Shown here in pieces: positions 55,522 to 64,000 of a stretch of 64,000 bases of DNA. Numbering within the stretch: the first letter of the stretch is position 1; every line of letters begins with the position of its first letter. Source of the stretch: an uncultured Clostridia bacterium (GTDB lineage Bacteria; Bacillota; Clostridia; JAAYHZ01); the NCBI GenBank assembly GCA_937894465.1, contig CALCRE010000293.1, forward strand, positions 15,040 to 79,039, in the 5' to 3' direction. The translations under genes were made by a program, and so were the position numbers. The notes under the pieces are model-generated. The model saw only the letters and a list, made by a program, of their open reading frames with translations, was not told the origin of the DNA and did no database searches.

Positions 55522-56442
55522 TTAAGAAAGCTCTAACATTCTTTCTAAGCTTCTTCTTGCTTTCTTTATAATTTCGTCCCCTAATAGTATCTCATGTTTC
55601 ATTTCATTCAGAGCATTGTACACATCTATCGGCCCGGTCTTTTTCATATTAACACACAGCAAACAAGAAGACGGGAAGAAGAGCTCTACATTTGGCTTTA
55701 CTTTTTTAATGGGGTGTTCCACACCTTTTTCAGTAGCAATAATATAAGCTTTTTGATCCGGTCCGCTCACCACATAATCAATAATCGCCTTTGTACTTCC
55801 GATGAAATCCGCATGATTCAACACACCCGTGTTGCATTCGGGATGAGCTAACACCGTTGCATCAGGTCTTAATTGCTTCCATTTTAATATGTCTTTTTCT
55901 TTCAGTGCTTCATGCACAATACAATAACCATCCCATAAAATGATATTTTTTTCTGGAATCTGCTTGGCAATATAGGAACCTAAGTTTCTGTCCGGCACGA
56001 AAATAATATCCTTTTCTTTTATTGAAGATATAACTTTTAATGCATTGGAAGAGGTGACACAAACATCACATTCCGCTTTGACCTCTGCAGTGGAGTTGAT
56101 ATAACACACAGCTGCCGCATTCGGATGCTTTTTCTTCATCATCCTGACATCTTCGCCGGTCACCATATTTGCCATAGGACATCCCGCAGCTTCAACCGGT
56201 AACAGCACCGTCTTATCAGGAGATAATAACTTGGCACTTTCGGCCATAAATCTTACGCCGCAAAAAACAATGACGTCTTCCTCCACATTACTGACAAATT
56301 TGCTTAACGCGTAGGAATCTCCGGTTTTGTCCGCTATTTCTTGAACCTCACCTTGTTGATACGTGTGAGCTACAATTACTGCGTTTCTTTCCTTTTTCAG
56401 TTCCTGTATTCCCGCAACAATCTGATCAAGACTCATATTCAT
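55522..56442 (-). CDS. nadA: Quinolinate synthase
   Basis: [4Fe-4S] enzyme making quinolinate. The three cluster cysteines are visible in the conserved contexts VFCGVRFMAE, HPECNTG and SSCLLCVNMK; VAHTYQQGEVQEIAD is the N-terminal motif. The frame opens at 56484, but that codon lies within the promoter -10 element; ATG 56442 (AAGGA 10 nt upstream) gives 306 residues and the family N terminus. Confidence 0.96.
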   Translation of the reverse strand: MNMSLDQIVAGIQELKKERNAVIVAHTYQQGEVQEIADKTGDSYALSKFVSNVEEDVIVFCGVRFMAESAKLLSPDKTVLLPVEAAGCPMANMVTGEDVRMMKKKHPNAAAVCYINSTAEVKAECDVCVTSSNALKVISSIKEKDIIFVPDRNLGSYIAKQIPEKNIILWDGYCIVHEALKEKDILKWKQLRPDATVLAHPECNTGVLNHADFIGSTKAIIDYVVSGPDQKAYIIATEKGVEHPIKKVKPNVELFFPSSCLLCVNMKKTGPIDVYNALNEMKHEILLGDEIIKKARRSLERMLELS

Positions 56443-56482
56443 AACATCATTGTTCCTTTCAAAATATCTAAAGATTATGAAC

Positions 56483-56511
56483 ATTTTAATATGTATCCAC
56501 CATTTTGTAAA
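56483..56511 (-). promoter_or_regulatory. nadABC promoter
   Basis: Minus-strand TTTACA (56511-56506), 17-nt spacer, TAAAAT (56488-56483); the transcript would start near 56476 with a ~34-nt leader. No clear NiaR or NrtR site was recognised. Confidence 0.65.
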
Positions 56512-56558
56512 GATTGATTCCGCTTAGTAACTTGCACCTCACAATAATAATTAACAAA

Positions 56559-56588
56559 AGTCCCGCTCTCCGATATGGATGCGGGACT
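56559..56588 (-). terminator. Terminator downstream of histidine phosphatase / 16S fragment
   Basis: Stem AGTCCCGC / GCGGGACT (56559-56566 with 56581-56588), followed on the minus strand by TTTTG. It lies ~140 nt after the histidine phosphatase stop, beyond the rRNA-like fragment. Confidence 0.65.
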
Positions 56589-56637
56589 CACTTTTGGATT
56601 CGGCTACCCGGCTGTGCATCCGGCGATACAACCGACA

Positions 56638-56692
56638 CACCGGTGTTCCTCCTAATATCTACGCATTTCACCGCTACACTGGGAATTCCACC
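56638..56692 (-). pseudogene. Fragment of 16S rRNA (~55 nt)
   Basis: Read on the minus strand this stretch matches the universally conserved 16S segment around E. coli positions 675-730: it contains GTGGAATTCCCAGTGTAGCG, the adjoining GTGAAATGCGTAGATATTAG and then GAGGAACACCGGTG. Sequence on both sides is not rRNA. It is therefore a stray fragment, not a functional rRNA gene. Confidence 0.85.
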
Positions 56693-56727
56693 TTCGTCTA
56701 AACTTTCGGCCGAGTCATTCATACCAA

Positions 56728-57345
56728 TTATTTACGATTTAAAAACGCTACTTTGATTCCTACTTTGGAATAAGAAATTTTACATAAACCGGTGTTGTCA
56801 ATTTGAATCGATCCTATTGGCTCCATATCTAGAAACATTTCAATTAATCTGGAGCCTGCATGTGCGTGTCCTACTAAAAGTATGGACAAGTTTGATTTTC
56901 CGTAATTATCTATTAAATGTTCATAAATCCAACGGATGCGTCTTATACCTTCTAAATAATTCTCAGGACTAGGCGGAAAAGCTCTATGAGCATCATTGTC
57001 TCTGTATTTAAAAAACCTCATATCATCTTCAGCAATTTTTATCGCATGTCCATACCTTACATTTTCGGGCAACTCACCTTCCCTTGACTTTTGGTAACAT
57101 GCTTCTGATAGTTCGCCCCATAATTCCGCAATGATATTATTAGCTTTTAAATAAGGCAAAATCGTATATACTGCTCTTTCAATAGGACTTACAAATATAT
57201 GGTCAAATTTAATTCCTTTTAATCTTTCTACAAGAGCCTCCGCTTGCATAAGGCCCTTTTCCGAAAGATGTCCGTGAAAAGAAGTACCATAGTCATTTGT
57301 TAAATTACCTATTGATTGACCATGTCTCAAAAAATAAATGTTCAT
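56728..57345 (-). CDS. Histidine phosphatase family protein (phosphoglycerate-mutase-like)
   Basis: A 205-residue cytoplasmic phosphatase with the catalytic RHG motif in YFLRHGQSIGN at the N terminus, SPIERAVYT and the second catalytic His in VGHAHAGSRLIEMFL. The frame is open to 57390, but ATG 57345 has AGGAG 8 nt upstream and places RHG near residue 9 as in the family. The substrate is unknown. It follows the AraC regulator on the same strand (65 nt), in an accessory neighbourhood. Confidence 0.87.
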   Translation of the reverse strand: MNIYFLRHGQSIGNLTNDYGTSFHGHLSEKGLMQAEALVERLKGIKFDHIFVSPIERAVYTILPYLKANNIIAELWGELSEACYQKSREGELPENVRYGHAIKIAEDDMRFFKYRDNDAHRAFPPSPENYLEGIRRIRWIYEHLIDNYGKSNLSILLVGHAHAGSRLIEMFLDMEPIGSIQIDNTGLCKISYSKVGIKVAFLNRK

Positions 57346-57410
57346 TTTATTTACTCCTATAAATTGGTTGGTAAGGGGTACCGAGAGCATTCATTAACAA
57401 ATGTAGTCTT

Positions 57411-58319
57411 TTAAATTTTCCTATATTTTGTTGGCGAGCTCCCTGTTACCTTTTTAAAGATTTTACTAAAATGATATTGATCGTAGTACCCAAGCTGTTG
57501 TGATATTTCATTTATTGAAGAATCGGTGCTTTTTAATAGCCGTTTGGCTTCCTCAATTTTCAAGTCTTCAAGATATTGCATAATAGTTTTACCTGTTTCG
57601 GCTTTAAAAATAGAATTTAGATAATTCGGACTTACATTTACTTCTTGAGAAATATCACTCAGACGTATAGCATTTGAAAGGTTTCTCTTAACGTAAAATT
57701 GAACTTGTAAAACAATGTAGTCTTTCCAAGGCTTATGGTTTAATTTACCCTGATTCTCTTCCTTTATCTTTCTCACTATTAGAATAAGTAATTGTAGAAC
57801 ATTGGACTTGATTGTTTCTTTAAAATACTCACTTTCATTTTCAAGTTCCTCTTTTATGTTACTAACATAAAAATTGCAATCATATGTAGATTTCATAATA
57901 AACCCGTCTGTTGTATGAAAATTACCATCAACACTGTTTCTACCGGATAAGTGTAACGATATCTTGTCAAACAATACATAAATCCAAATTGATTCATAAC
58001 TGCAATTCTTTTTAGGCAACTCACGATGCATAATTCCCGGTCTTACAATGCATACATCACCGACATTTACATTAATAATGCGACTTTCCATTTGCATTGC
58101 AAAGCTACCGCTTAAGCCTATACAAATCTCCAAGAAACTATGACTTTTGAGGTTAATGATCATATGGAATAAATCATTAAAATTGTTGGGTAATAAAGCA
58201 ATCTTATCAATATCTGCATAACCTTTGTCGGTTAAAAACCAGTCACTTAAATATCTTGCTTTTATTTGCTTTATTGAAAAATCAAGCGCATCTATAAGAG
58301 AAGTGTTATAATCAGACAT
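57411..58319 (-). CDS. AraC-family transcriptional regulator
   Basis: A 302-residue regulator with an N-terminal cupin-like sensing region (about 1-180, including HREL and IVRPGIMH segments) and a C-terminal double helix-turn-helix: IRLSDISQEVNVSPNYLNSI and INEISQQLGYYDQYHFSKIF with the ending KKVTGSSPTKYRK. ATG 58319 has AAAGGTGG 5-6 nt upstream and is preferred to the GTG at 58328. Regulators of this shape often control sugar uptake genes, so the solute-binding gene at 60-62 kb is a possible target. Confidence 0.9.
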   Translation of the reverse strand: MSDYNTSLIDALDFSIKQIKARYLSDWFLTDKGYADIDKIALLPNNFNDLFHMIINLKSHSFLEICIGLSGSFAMQMESRIINVNVGDVCIVRPGIMHRELPKKNCSYESIWIYVLFDKISLHLSGRNSVDGNFHTTDGFIMKSTYDCNFYVSNIKEELENESEYFKETIKSNVLQLLILIVRKIKEENQGKLNHKPWKDYIVLQVQFYVKRNLSNAIRLSDISQEVNVSPNYLNSIFKAETGKTIMQYLEDLKIEEAKRLLKSTDSSINEISQQLGYYDQYHFSKIFKKVTGSSPTKYRKI

Positions 58320-58732
58320 TTCAACCACCTTTAAAGATTAACCTTCTTGTTTCGAAACCAATTAATCTAATTAAGATACTCGCTGCTGTAAAGAGCTTGA
58401 TTACGCTGTCTTATATGTGTGTACATTAGCAAGACTAATTGACGACACATTTTTCCTGTCAATTACCCAACCAAACAACAACCCCTGTCTATATACTAAT
58501 ACATGTATCTTGATTTGTCTACTTATTCTAAAACAATTCATTATTGTAATAATCTGAAACTAAAGCTGATGATTCGTCCCCAATATCTTCTAGATACAGC
58601 TCTTGTTCATGGTCATGGTTGGTGAAAATGCTCATGTTTGTTTGTTTTTATGGAGTTTTCTAGGTGCGTAACTGTTGTATCCTAAAATTAATGATTAAGT
58701 AGTAGCATAATGCCACCATTATTTAATCTGAC
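58320..58732. other. 413-bp gap between AraC regulator and broken aminotransferase
   Basis: AT-rich sequence without a recognised gene, promoter or clear hairpin. On the minus strand there is a 35-codon open frame (58528-58635, beginning MSIFTNHDHEQEL) with acidic, protein-like composition but no good ribosome-binding site. Confidence 0.5.
58528..58635 (-). CDS. Possible small ORF (35 aa)
   Basis: ATG 58635 to TAG 58528-58530, encoding an acidic 35-residue peptide (MSIFTNHDHEQEL ... DYYNNELF). No Shine-Dalgarno and no recognised family. It may be a remnant of a longer gene or chance; listed because it fills an otherwise empty gap. Confidence 0.15.
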   Translation of the reverse strand: MSIFTNHDHEQELYLEDIGDESSALVSDYYNNELF

Positions 58733-59861
58733 TTATAAAGCTAAGGCGGCTTTCTTACAGCTAGAAATACGTTCTTTTATCTCGTCGTCAGACCAATTTG
58801 GTCTCACATCGATAAAAACAGTCCGACTAAGCAGTCCTAATGTGACAGGGCACATATCTTTTGAATAATTAGATTGCAATCCTTTATTCTGCGGCATATA
58901 GTACGGATTTACTGCAGGGTGGTGCCCTACATTCTTTTCGAGTATCGGTGTCCAGTTAATGTACACATGTTTGCCGCTATCAATTGGCAGCCTTCCATTA
59001 ACTCCGGCGCTTTTAGCAAATCGTCTCGCTAATTCTTCCGCTTCGAATGATAACGCAACTATTATTCCGCAATCACCTTGTACATCATTGGATTTAACGA
59101 ATTTAATGCCTTTTTCTTCTGAAAGTATGTCCATAAAGGTTTTTTTAACTCTCCTCAAATCCAATAAAATCCCATCTAATTTTTTAACTTGCTCTCTTAG
59201 AATAGCGCCTAAAATTTCATTGCTTCTATATTGGGCCCCAACAAAGATAGGAAAGGTCAACAAGCGCTCTTTGATAAAGTAGCTTATCATTGGTAACTAA
59301 TGCCCCACCTTCCCCTGAAGATATTATTTTATAATAATTAAAACTAAAAGTTCCTATATCTCCTATTGAACCTAATCTCATGCCCTTATAGCTTCCGCCA
59401 TCTGCTTGGCACGCATCTTCCACTATCTTCAAATCATATTTTTTTGCAAGCTGCATAATTCTGTCCATATCACATGGGAAACCATTTAAATGGACGGGTA
59501 TAATAGCTTTTGTAAATTTAGTGATTTTCTTTTCAATTTCACAAGGATCTATCGTCAATGTTTCGTCCACTTCTACAATTACCGGAATTGCTCCTACTGA
59601 CAAAACAGCAGAAGCTGTCGCCATAAAAGTATATCCCGGAACAATAACTTCATCGCCCGGACCTATTCCCAATGCAGCCAAAGAGGTGATTAACGCTGCC
59701 GTTCCGCTTGTTAAACCAAGCGCATATTTTGTACCTATTTTAGCTGCCCATTCTTCTTCAAAGTGATCTACTTCTCTTGCATTATTATTAATTCTAAATA
59801 AATCAGTACTTTTTATAACCGTTTTCACTGCTTCTATTTCTTCTTTTCCCATCCTAAACAT
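58733..59861 (-). pseudogene. DegT/DnrJ/EryC1/StrS-family aminotransferase, disrupted
   Basis: PLP-dependent sugar aminotransferase split into two frames. The 5' part (59861-59226) has LTSGTAALITSLAALGIGPG, DEVIVPGYTFMATASAV, HLNGFPCDMDRI, EDACQADGGSYKG and the region around the PLP lysine, FNYYKIISSGEGGALVTND. The 3' part (to 58733) resumes at PIFVGAQYRSNEILGAILREQ and ends normally. Around 59230-59260 the frame shifts, and about 15-20 residues expected between YQRAL and the PIFVG-type segment are missing, so a small deletion with frameshift is the best explanation. It is probably non-functional unless the deletion is an assembly artefact. Confidence 0.82.
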
Positions 59862-60031
59862 TTTAAAACCTCCTGAACTTCTATGTAATATATTTTATTA
59901 CGTAACGAATTAAATTTAAATGTAACCAATCCTTTTAATAATGTATAATCCATTGAAAATATAATAACCGGCTAAATACACTAGAGAGGTTGAAACTAAC
60001 CCCATTATAGGGGTGCTGACTTTTACAAAAA

Positions 60032-60066
60032 AATAAGGTGCGACTTATGTGAAATCGCACCTTATT
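60032..60066 (-). terminator. Terminator of the solute-binding protein gene
   Basis: Perfect 12-bp stem AATAAGGTGCGA / TCGCACCTTATT (60032-60043 with 60055-60066) followed by seven T residues on the minus strand, ~20 nt after the stop codon. Confidence 0.9.
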
Positions 60067-60085
60067 GACGGGTATATGACTTTAT

Positions 60086-61876
60086 TTAATATATGGACTT
60101 TCTAAGCTTGAATTTATCGCCGGCGTCATACTTTTCAAAATTCGGATTATTAAAAATTTCATCGATCAATTTTTGCATTCCTGCAGCATATAGCTGTTCA
60201 ATATATTGAACCCATTCGGTATTAAAATTAGCAATCTCTCCATTTAACGCCCGTTTTTTAAAATCACTAATTATTGGATTCATCTGTGGGCTTAATTCAG
60301 TATTTAGCGCGATATACTTGTCATGCAGTTCAGCACCCATATACGCGCGCGATAAAAATTTTTCGGGTACCACAGCGTATTTCTCGTATAAATTGTTCAC
60401 ATACATATATGCCGGCAAAGACCAATAACCATTATTTACTGCATTGTATGCCTGTATTTCCGCAAGAGGCCATACCATTAACCAACCGGTAAACACCATG
60501 GTGTTTCCTCTGTATTTTTCCTCCAGTTCACTTTGCGGTGTTTTGAGCTGGGTGCTCATATAGGGTTCCCCTGACCATTTCCAATGAATTCCTTCTATAC
60601 CTATATGATATCTTAAGAAAGTATCTTCATCCGTATATATAATATATTGCAACATACGCAATATTCTTTCGAGTTTTTGATCCGATACTTGAATTCCAAA
60701 CATATCCACGGCCCATTTTCCTATACTGAACGCATCGGGGGTGTATGTCATGTCAACTTTTTTCCCCTCAGGTCCGGAAAACATAGGACCAATTACAAAT
60801 CTGGCATTAGGGTCCGTATTTCTTAACACATTCGAGGGAGGCATGCTTGAGTCTGCAGTTAAATATGCATCTCTATGTATTTGCATTATTCCCATTTTAT
60901 TTGTCTGGGTCAACGCTTTCCATTCAGTACTCCAACTTTGCTCACCGGGAAGCCCTTGCATATATCCTTTGGATAGCGATTCAAATATCCACTGCAAATA
61001 ATCTTTGTACGGTGTATATGCAGTTTTAGGTACGACATTTCCGGTTACAGGGTCTTTATAAAGGTAGCTTGGATGATACACAAATCCGAATAACCCCTCT
61101 TGCGTCATGTTTGTTTCTTGAACTTCATTTATATAAAGCATGCCAAATGTATCATCTTCACCATTTTCATCAGGATCATCTTCGGTAAAGGCTTTTAAAA
61201 TATAATTCATATCTTCGAAAGTAAAACTTCCATCAGTAAAGAAGATTTGTTTGCTCCAATTTTCATATCCCGGGACCAAGATCTTAACAGGTTTCAGTTC
61301 GCTTTCATCAAGACCGTAACCTACGGACTCCAACCAATCCAAATTAACGGCAGTTGCATCGTAAAAATATTGTGCCGAACCAAATCCTATGTGTGTAATT
61401 CCAAGATACTCATCAGTCGTACCATCAACCACATTATATTTGAACCCTATCGGCATAGATTCCAGTAGCCCATACATTCCCGGGATATAGTTTTTTATCA
61501 TCTCAAGTGGTACAGAACGAATGAGTCCGTCTTTGTATAAGACGTCCGGTTCTCTTGGTGATCCCGGTATGTAATTGTAGTCTGCAATTGTTCCTGCGGC
61601 AAGCATCGTTGTCATAGCTTCTTTATCAAGTGAATTCATTTGCCAAACCTGAAGATCAATATTAAACAGTCCTTCAAGTTCCAGCTCATCCCACCTACCA
61701 TCTTGATAATCCAAGTTATTTGAAGTTAACCAGGTAATTTCAAAGAACTCCTCAAGAGGGTTTTCCTCATGTATTGTTGTTGTCACATCAGAAGGCTGGT
61801 TTTCAATTTTATCACCACATGCTATTAAAACTGTCAGCATTGTCAAAACTAATAAATAACTAACTATCTTTTTCAT
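60086..61876 (-). CDS. Extracellular solute-binding lipoprotein (LipO/YtcQ-like, sugar ABC transporter type)
   Basis: A 596-residue lipoprotein. From ATG 61876 (GGAGGA 5 nt upstream) the N terminus is a lipoprotein signal with lipobox LIAC-GD, so it would be anchored outside the membrane. The large alpha/beta body with segments such as MTTMLAAGTIADYNYIPG, TFEDMNYILKAFTEDDPDENG and the acidic EDDTFGMLYI matches large family-1 substrate-binding proteins for oligosaccharides. Its LplB/LplC-like permeases are not next to it, so it is an orphan in this window. It ends in a strong terminator. The ligand is unknown. Confidence 0.82.
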   Translation of the reverse strand: MKKIVSYLLVLTMLTVLIACGDKIENQPSDVTTTIHEENPLEEFFEITWLTSNNLDYQDGRWDELELEGLFNIDLQVWQMNSLDKEAMTTMLAAGTIADYNYIPGSPREPDVLYKDGLIRSVPLEMIKNYIPGMYGLLESMPIGFKYNVVDGTTDEYLGITHIGFGSAQYFYDATAVNLDWLESVGYGLDESELKPVKILVPGYENWSKQIFFTDGSFTFEDMNYILKAFTEDDPDENGEDDTFGMLYINEVQETNMTQEGLFGFVYHPSYLYKDPVTGNVVPKTAYTPYKDYLQWIFESLSKGYMQGLPGEQSWSTEWKALTQTNKMGIMQIHRDAYLTADSSMPPSNVLRNTDPNARFVIGPMFSGPEGKKVDMTYTPDAFSIGKWAVDMFGIQVSDQKLERILRMLQYIIYTDEDTFLRYHIGIEGIHWKWSGEPYMSTQLKTPQSELEEKYRGNTMVFTGWLMVWPLAEIQAYNAVNNGYWSLPAYMYVNNLYEKYAVVPEKFLSRAYMGAELHDKYIALNTELSPQMNPIISDFKKRALNGEIANFNTEWVQYIEQLYAAGMQKLIDEIFNNPNFEKYDAGDKFKLRKSIY

Positions 61877-62095
61877 AACATTCCTCCATCCAATTTTAAT
61901 ATTATTATATTGCAGAAATGTTAAATTTTCGATGTAACAAATCATTGTAATAATGTAAAATTGAAAGAATAAAAGATAAGTTAGGGGCGCATTGGACGTT
62001 TAACCACTCTTTCACGTAATGCACCCATATATAGCGAACAAGTTGAGCAAGGAGTGTCTTCACCATCCCGGGTGTAGGTTTCCAAGAGAATTATA

Positions 62096-63346
62096 TCATC
62101 CCTCAGCAAGACAATTTAAATTCTTAATGATAATATCACCCATCCTGTCCAGTAGATTCTCATCGAAACCCATTCTACGAGCGCTATCGACTTCATAGCC
62201 ATTATAACTCATTAGTGTTTCTCGAGTAGGTATATATCCGTATCCCCCATTCGAATTTGTTGCCACAAGAGTTTGATCAAATTGAGATTCGTTTCTTATT
62301 CGGATACCTAACTCTGTAAAACACTCACAGGAAACCGCCGCAATCGCTGCCTTACCAATTTTAAATACTTGTGTTATAATCTTTTTTGCTTTTACACTGT
62401 CTTGTAACTCAATATTTTCCGTAACGGCTTTCAATCCATCAAAAATTAACTCTTTTCTTAGAGATAACGAAGCGCAGATACCATAACCGATAGCCTTTCC
62501 AACAACATCAATAGCTTTCGGGTTACATTGACATGCTAATAAAGAATTCACATTTCCGCATGCTCCAAGTAAAAACATCGCTTTTGTTCCATCACCTAAT
62601 ATCTCTTCTATGCATTTTCTAGCGGCTCCAGGATAATCTGAACTTACATACCTATTCTGTTGGCCCATAACAACAGGGTGAACCGGTACATTAAAAAGAA
62701 CAACACGTTCTGTTCCGACTGCACTTAAATACGGATCAAAATTATTGTCATCAACTCTTTCAATCATCAATATCGGTATATGGGGATCTATGCTTTCATT
62801 AGGACTGTACATTTTGTTTTGCCATAAATTAAATAACATTTTTACAGACTTGTTACCATTCGCGTCTACCGTTGTGTAACGTCTGTTATATCCCATAACA
62901 GCGGTAAATGTAGATGCATAGATTTTTCCCTTATGTTTTATCGAACACGCTTGCGAACTGATTGTAACTAATTTATCGGTTAAACAATCGATATATGCAT
63001 CTATCTCATGCGATATTTCGGTATTATAATTATTTCCTTTTGTTGTAACAGGTCCGGAATGCGTATGAGAAAGACTCAGCATTATATTTTCGATGGGTAC
63101 CCCGGTCTTTTCTGCTACCTTTTTTCTTATCATATCCCCGGTTTCTTCACTTATTAAGCATATGTCCATTGTTATTACAATTAGATTTACATCATTACTC
63201 TTCAAACTCAAAGCCCTTGCATATAAGTTATCCAGTACCCCGCTATTCCCGAAACCATGATTAATACGGTAAGCATATCCTGCAAGACCCATAGTATCAG
63301 GTGGTGTAATAACGGTATCACAATATCCAAAAAACAACTCGTTCAT
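62096..63346 (-). CDS. Neutral/alkaline non-lysosomal ceramidase family-like protein
   Basis: A 416-residue protein related to the N-terminal catalytic domain of neutral ceramidases. It begins with the family-like GYCDTVITPPDTMGLAGYA, has the zinc-site style MLSLSHTHSGPVTT, a later VPVHPVVMG and GACGNVNSL. In bacterial carbohydrate loci such proteins are often annotated as ceramidase-like hydrolases acting on unknown amide or ester substrates; true ceramidase activity is not implied. No signal peptide is visible. ATG 63346 has GGGGGAG 7 nt upstream and is preferred to the start at 63367. Confidence 0.75.
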   Translation of the reverse strand: MNELFFGYCDTVITPPDTMGLAGYAYRINHGFGNSGVLDNLYARALSLKSNDVNLIVITMDICLISEETGDMIRKKVAEKTGVPIENIMLSLSHTHSGPVTTKGNNYNTEISHEIDAYIDCLTDKLVTISSQACSIKHKGKIYASTFTAVMGYNRRYTTVDANGNKSVKMLFNLWQNKMYSPNESIDPHIPILMIERVDDNNFDPYLSAVGTERVVLFNVPVHPVVMGQQNRYVSSDYPGAARKCIEEILGDGTKAMFLLGACGNVNSLLACQCNPKAIDVVGKAIGYGICASLSLRKELIFDGLKAVTENIELQDSVKAKKIITQVFKIGKAAIAAVSCECFTELGIRIRNESQFDQTLVATNSNGGYGYIPTRETLMSYNGYEVDSARRMGFDENLLDRMGDIIIKNLNCLAEG

Positions 63347-63367
63347 ATTATTATCTCCCCCTATCAC

Positions 63368-64000
63368 ATATATATAAGAGTATGTTAATTATCGTGTTCT
63401 TTTGTTATAAACAGGTTATACCGATAATCCGGTAACCTTCATTCTTGATATTGATTGCAGTGTCTAGATCACTGTTTAATATCTCACCGCTACTTTCACA
63501 AATTCGGGTTCTATTAAGAAAGAGTCTACTAATTGTTCACAGGATTACAGAACCTGCACGTTTTGCCGGAAGAGAACCTTTTACCAATTACTGCCAACTG
63601 TTTCTCTTGCTCGGCAAGCTTATACTCTGGAAAATTTTTGAACATGCCGTAACCATTGTAATAGTTAAGACATTGTGCGATACCTCTTATAGGCGACTTT
63701 CATACGTTGTTTATTTCGGTTTTCACCTCCTTTTATACATTTCGATAATTTTTTTGTTCCTATACCGGCAGAAAAATTCACCCATTCGAATTCTGTCTTT
63801 AAGACGGAAAGAGGTAAGTTCCTCTGTTGTTTTAATAATTCTTCATTATCTTTGTACATTTAAGCTTTGTTCACGATCTTTTTCACCATTATCTTCCATC
63901 ATATCTACTTTATCACAACTACAATATACAATCAACAGATAACGACACGGCGAATTCACGAATACACATATTTCCAGTGCTTGCGAAACAAGCTTGAAAA
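63368..64000. other. 633-bp decayed region at the right end
   Basis: No intact gene. Most of it (63405-63859) is a decayed TnpB-type transposon protein on the minus strand; the last ~140 bp and the 37 bp next to the ceramidase-like gene show nothing recognisable. Confidence 0.6.
63405..63859 (-). pseudogene. Decayed IS200/IS605-type TnpB (OrfB) remnant
   Basis: Three minus-strand pieces in order resemble TnpB. At 63859-63665 is a KKLSKCIKGGENRNKQRMKV block like the conserved central helix. At about 63659-63529 is GMFKNFPEYKLAEQEKQLAV followed by RFSSGKTCRFC (first half of the zinc ribbon) and then a stop. At about 63520-63405 is the terminal SDLDTAINIKNEGYR block containing the last catalytic Asp region. 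Stops and a large internal deletion separate them, so it is not functional. It indicates past transposition at the edge of the accessory region. Confidence 0.75.

Noticed and set aside
56590..56637. Further rRNA or structured RNA next to the 16S fragment
   Set aside because: The sequence beyond 56638 did not match any rRNA, tRNA or tmRNA segment I know; only the terminator hairpin stood out.
61990..62090. Terminator after the ceramidase-like gene
   Set aside because: Complementary arms (GGGTGCATT and AATGCGCCC) exist but with a ~25-nt loop, a G-U pair and no T run.
63445..63942. 165-codon plus-strand open frame
   Set aside because: It lies antisense to the TnpB relic, lacks a ribosome-binding site and has a low-complexity hydrophobic composition; it is a shadow frame.

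Overview
The window looks like a chromosomal segment of a low-to-mid GC, anaerobic, spore-forming member of the Clostridia (Firmicutes/Bacillota). Sporulation is indicated by an SspF-like alpha/beta SASP, BofA and a CotS-family coat protein. Anaerobic metabolism is indicated by single-chain pyruvate:ferredoxin oxidoreductase, rubrerythrin, formate-THF ligase and two-subunit glycine dehydrogenase (GcvPA/GcvPB). A complete WalRK-YycHI locus and SLH-anchored S-layer proteins point to a Gram-positive type envelope. The genus cannot be fixed from sequence alone.

Layout. 0-2 kb: the end of an oligopeptide ABC transporter operon (oppD, oppF). 2-12 kb: mixed genes, namely a large heparinase II/III-like polysaccharide lyase, an HD-domain protein, a SASP, a two-gene ThrE/YjjPB-type exporter, rubrerythrin, an FAD oxidoreductase fused to a Rieske domain, a VanW-family protein, and the yaaL-like/bofA pair. 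12-17 kb: PFOR (nifJ) and cotS. From 17 kb to 63 kb almost every gene is on the minus strand.

17-25 kb is a one-carbon block. A tandem glycine riboswitch behind a consensus promoter leads into gcvT-gcvH-gcvPA-gcvPB; after a terminator come fhs and an MFS transporter. 25-33 kb is a long housekeeping operon: stand-alone AICAR transformylase, prfA, sua5, an in-frame rpiB-upp fusion, dCMP deaminase, wecA/tagO-like, wecB, cca. Its promoter carries a Rex-like palindrome, and its last stop codon lies inside the -35 box of the gcv promoter. 33-35 kb holds glpP (possibly leaderless) and a lipid kinase. 35-44 kb carries a DUF2207 protein, rlmH, walJ, murA and the tightly overlapping walR-walK-yycH-yycI set.

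44-53 kb is the most unusual block. Two tandem S-layer paralogues are followed, in the same direction, by two TolC-like coiled-coil secreted proteins that run directly into walR. I infer a linked cell-envelope module. The leader region of the first S-layer gene has a strong promoter, a GC-rich 5' hairpin and, upstream, a pair of inverted perfect DnaA boxes flanking the nadC terminator. 53-56.5 kb is nadA-nadB-nadC.

56.5-64 kb is accessory and decayed: a 55-nt piece of 16S rRNA in a non-rRNA context, a histidine phosphatase, an AraC regulator, a DegT-type aminotransferase broken by a frameshift and deletion, an orphan sugar-type solute-binding lipoprotein, a neutral-ceramidase-like protein and a decayed TnpB remnant. 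No tRNA gene, complete rRNA gene, CRISPR array or intact insertion sequence was found.
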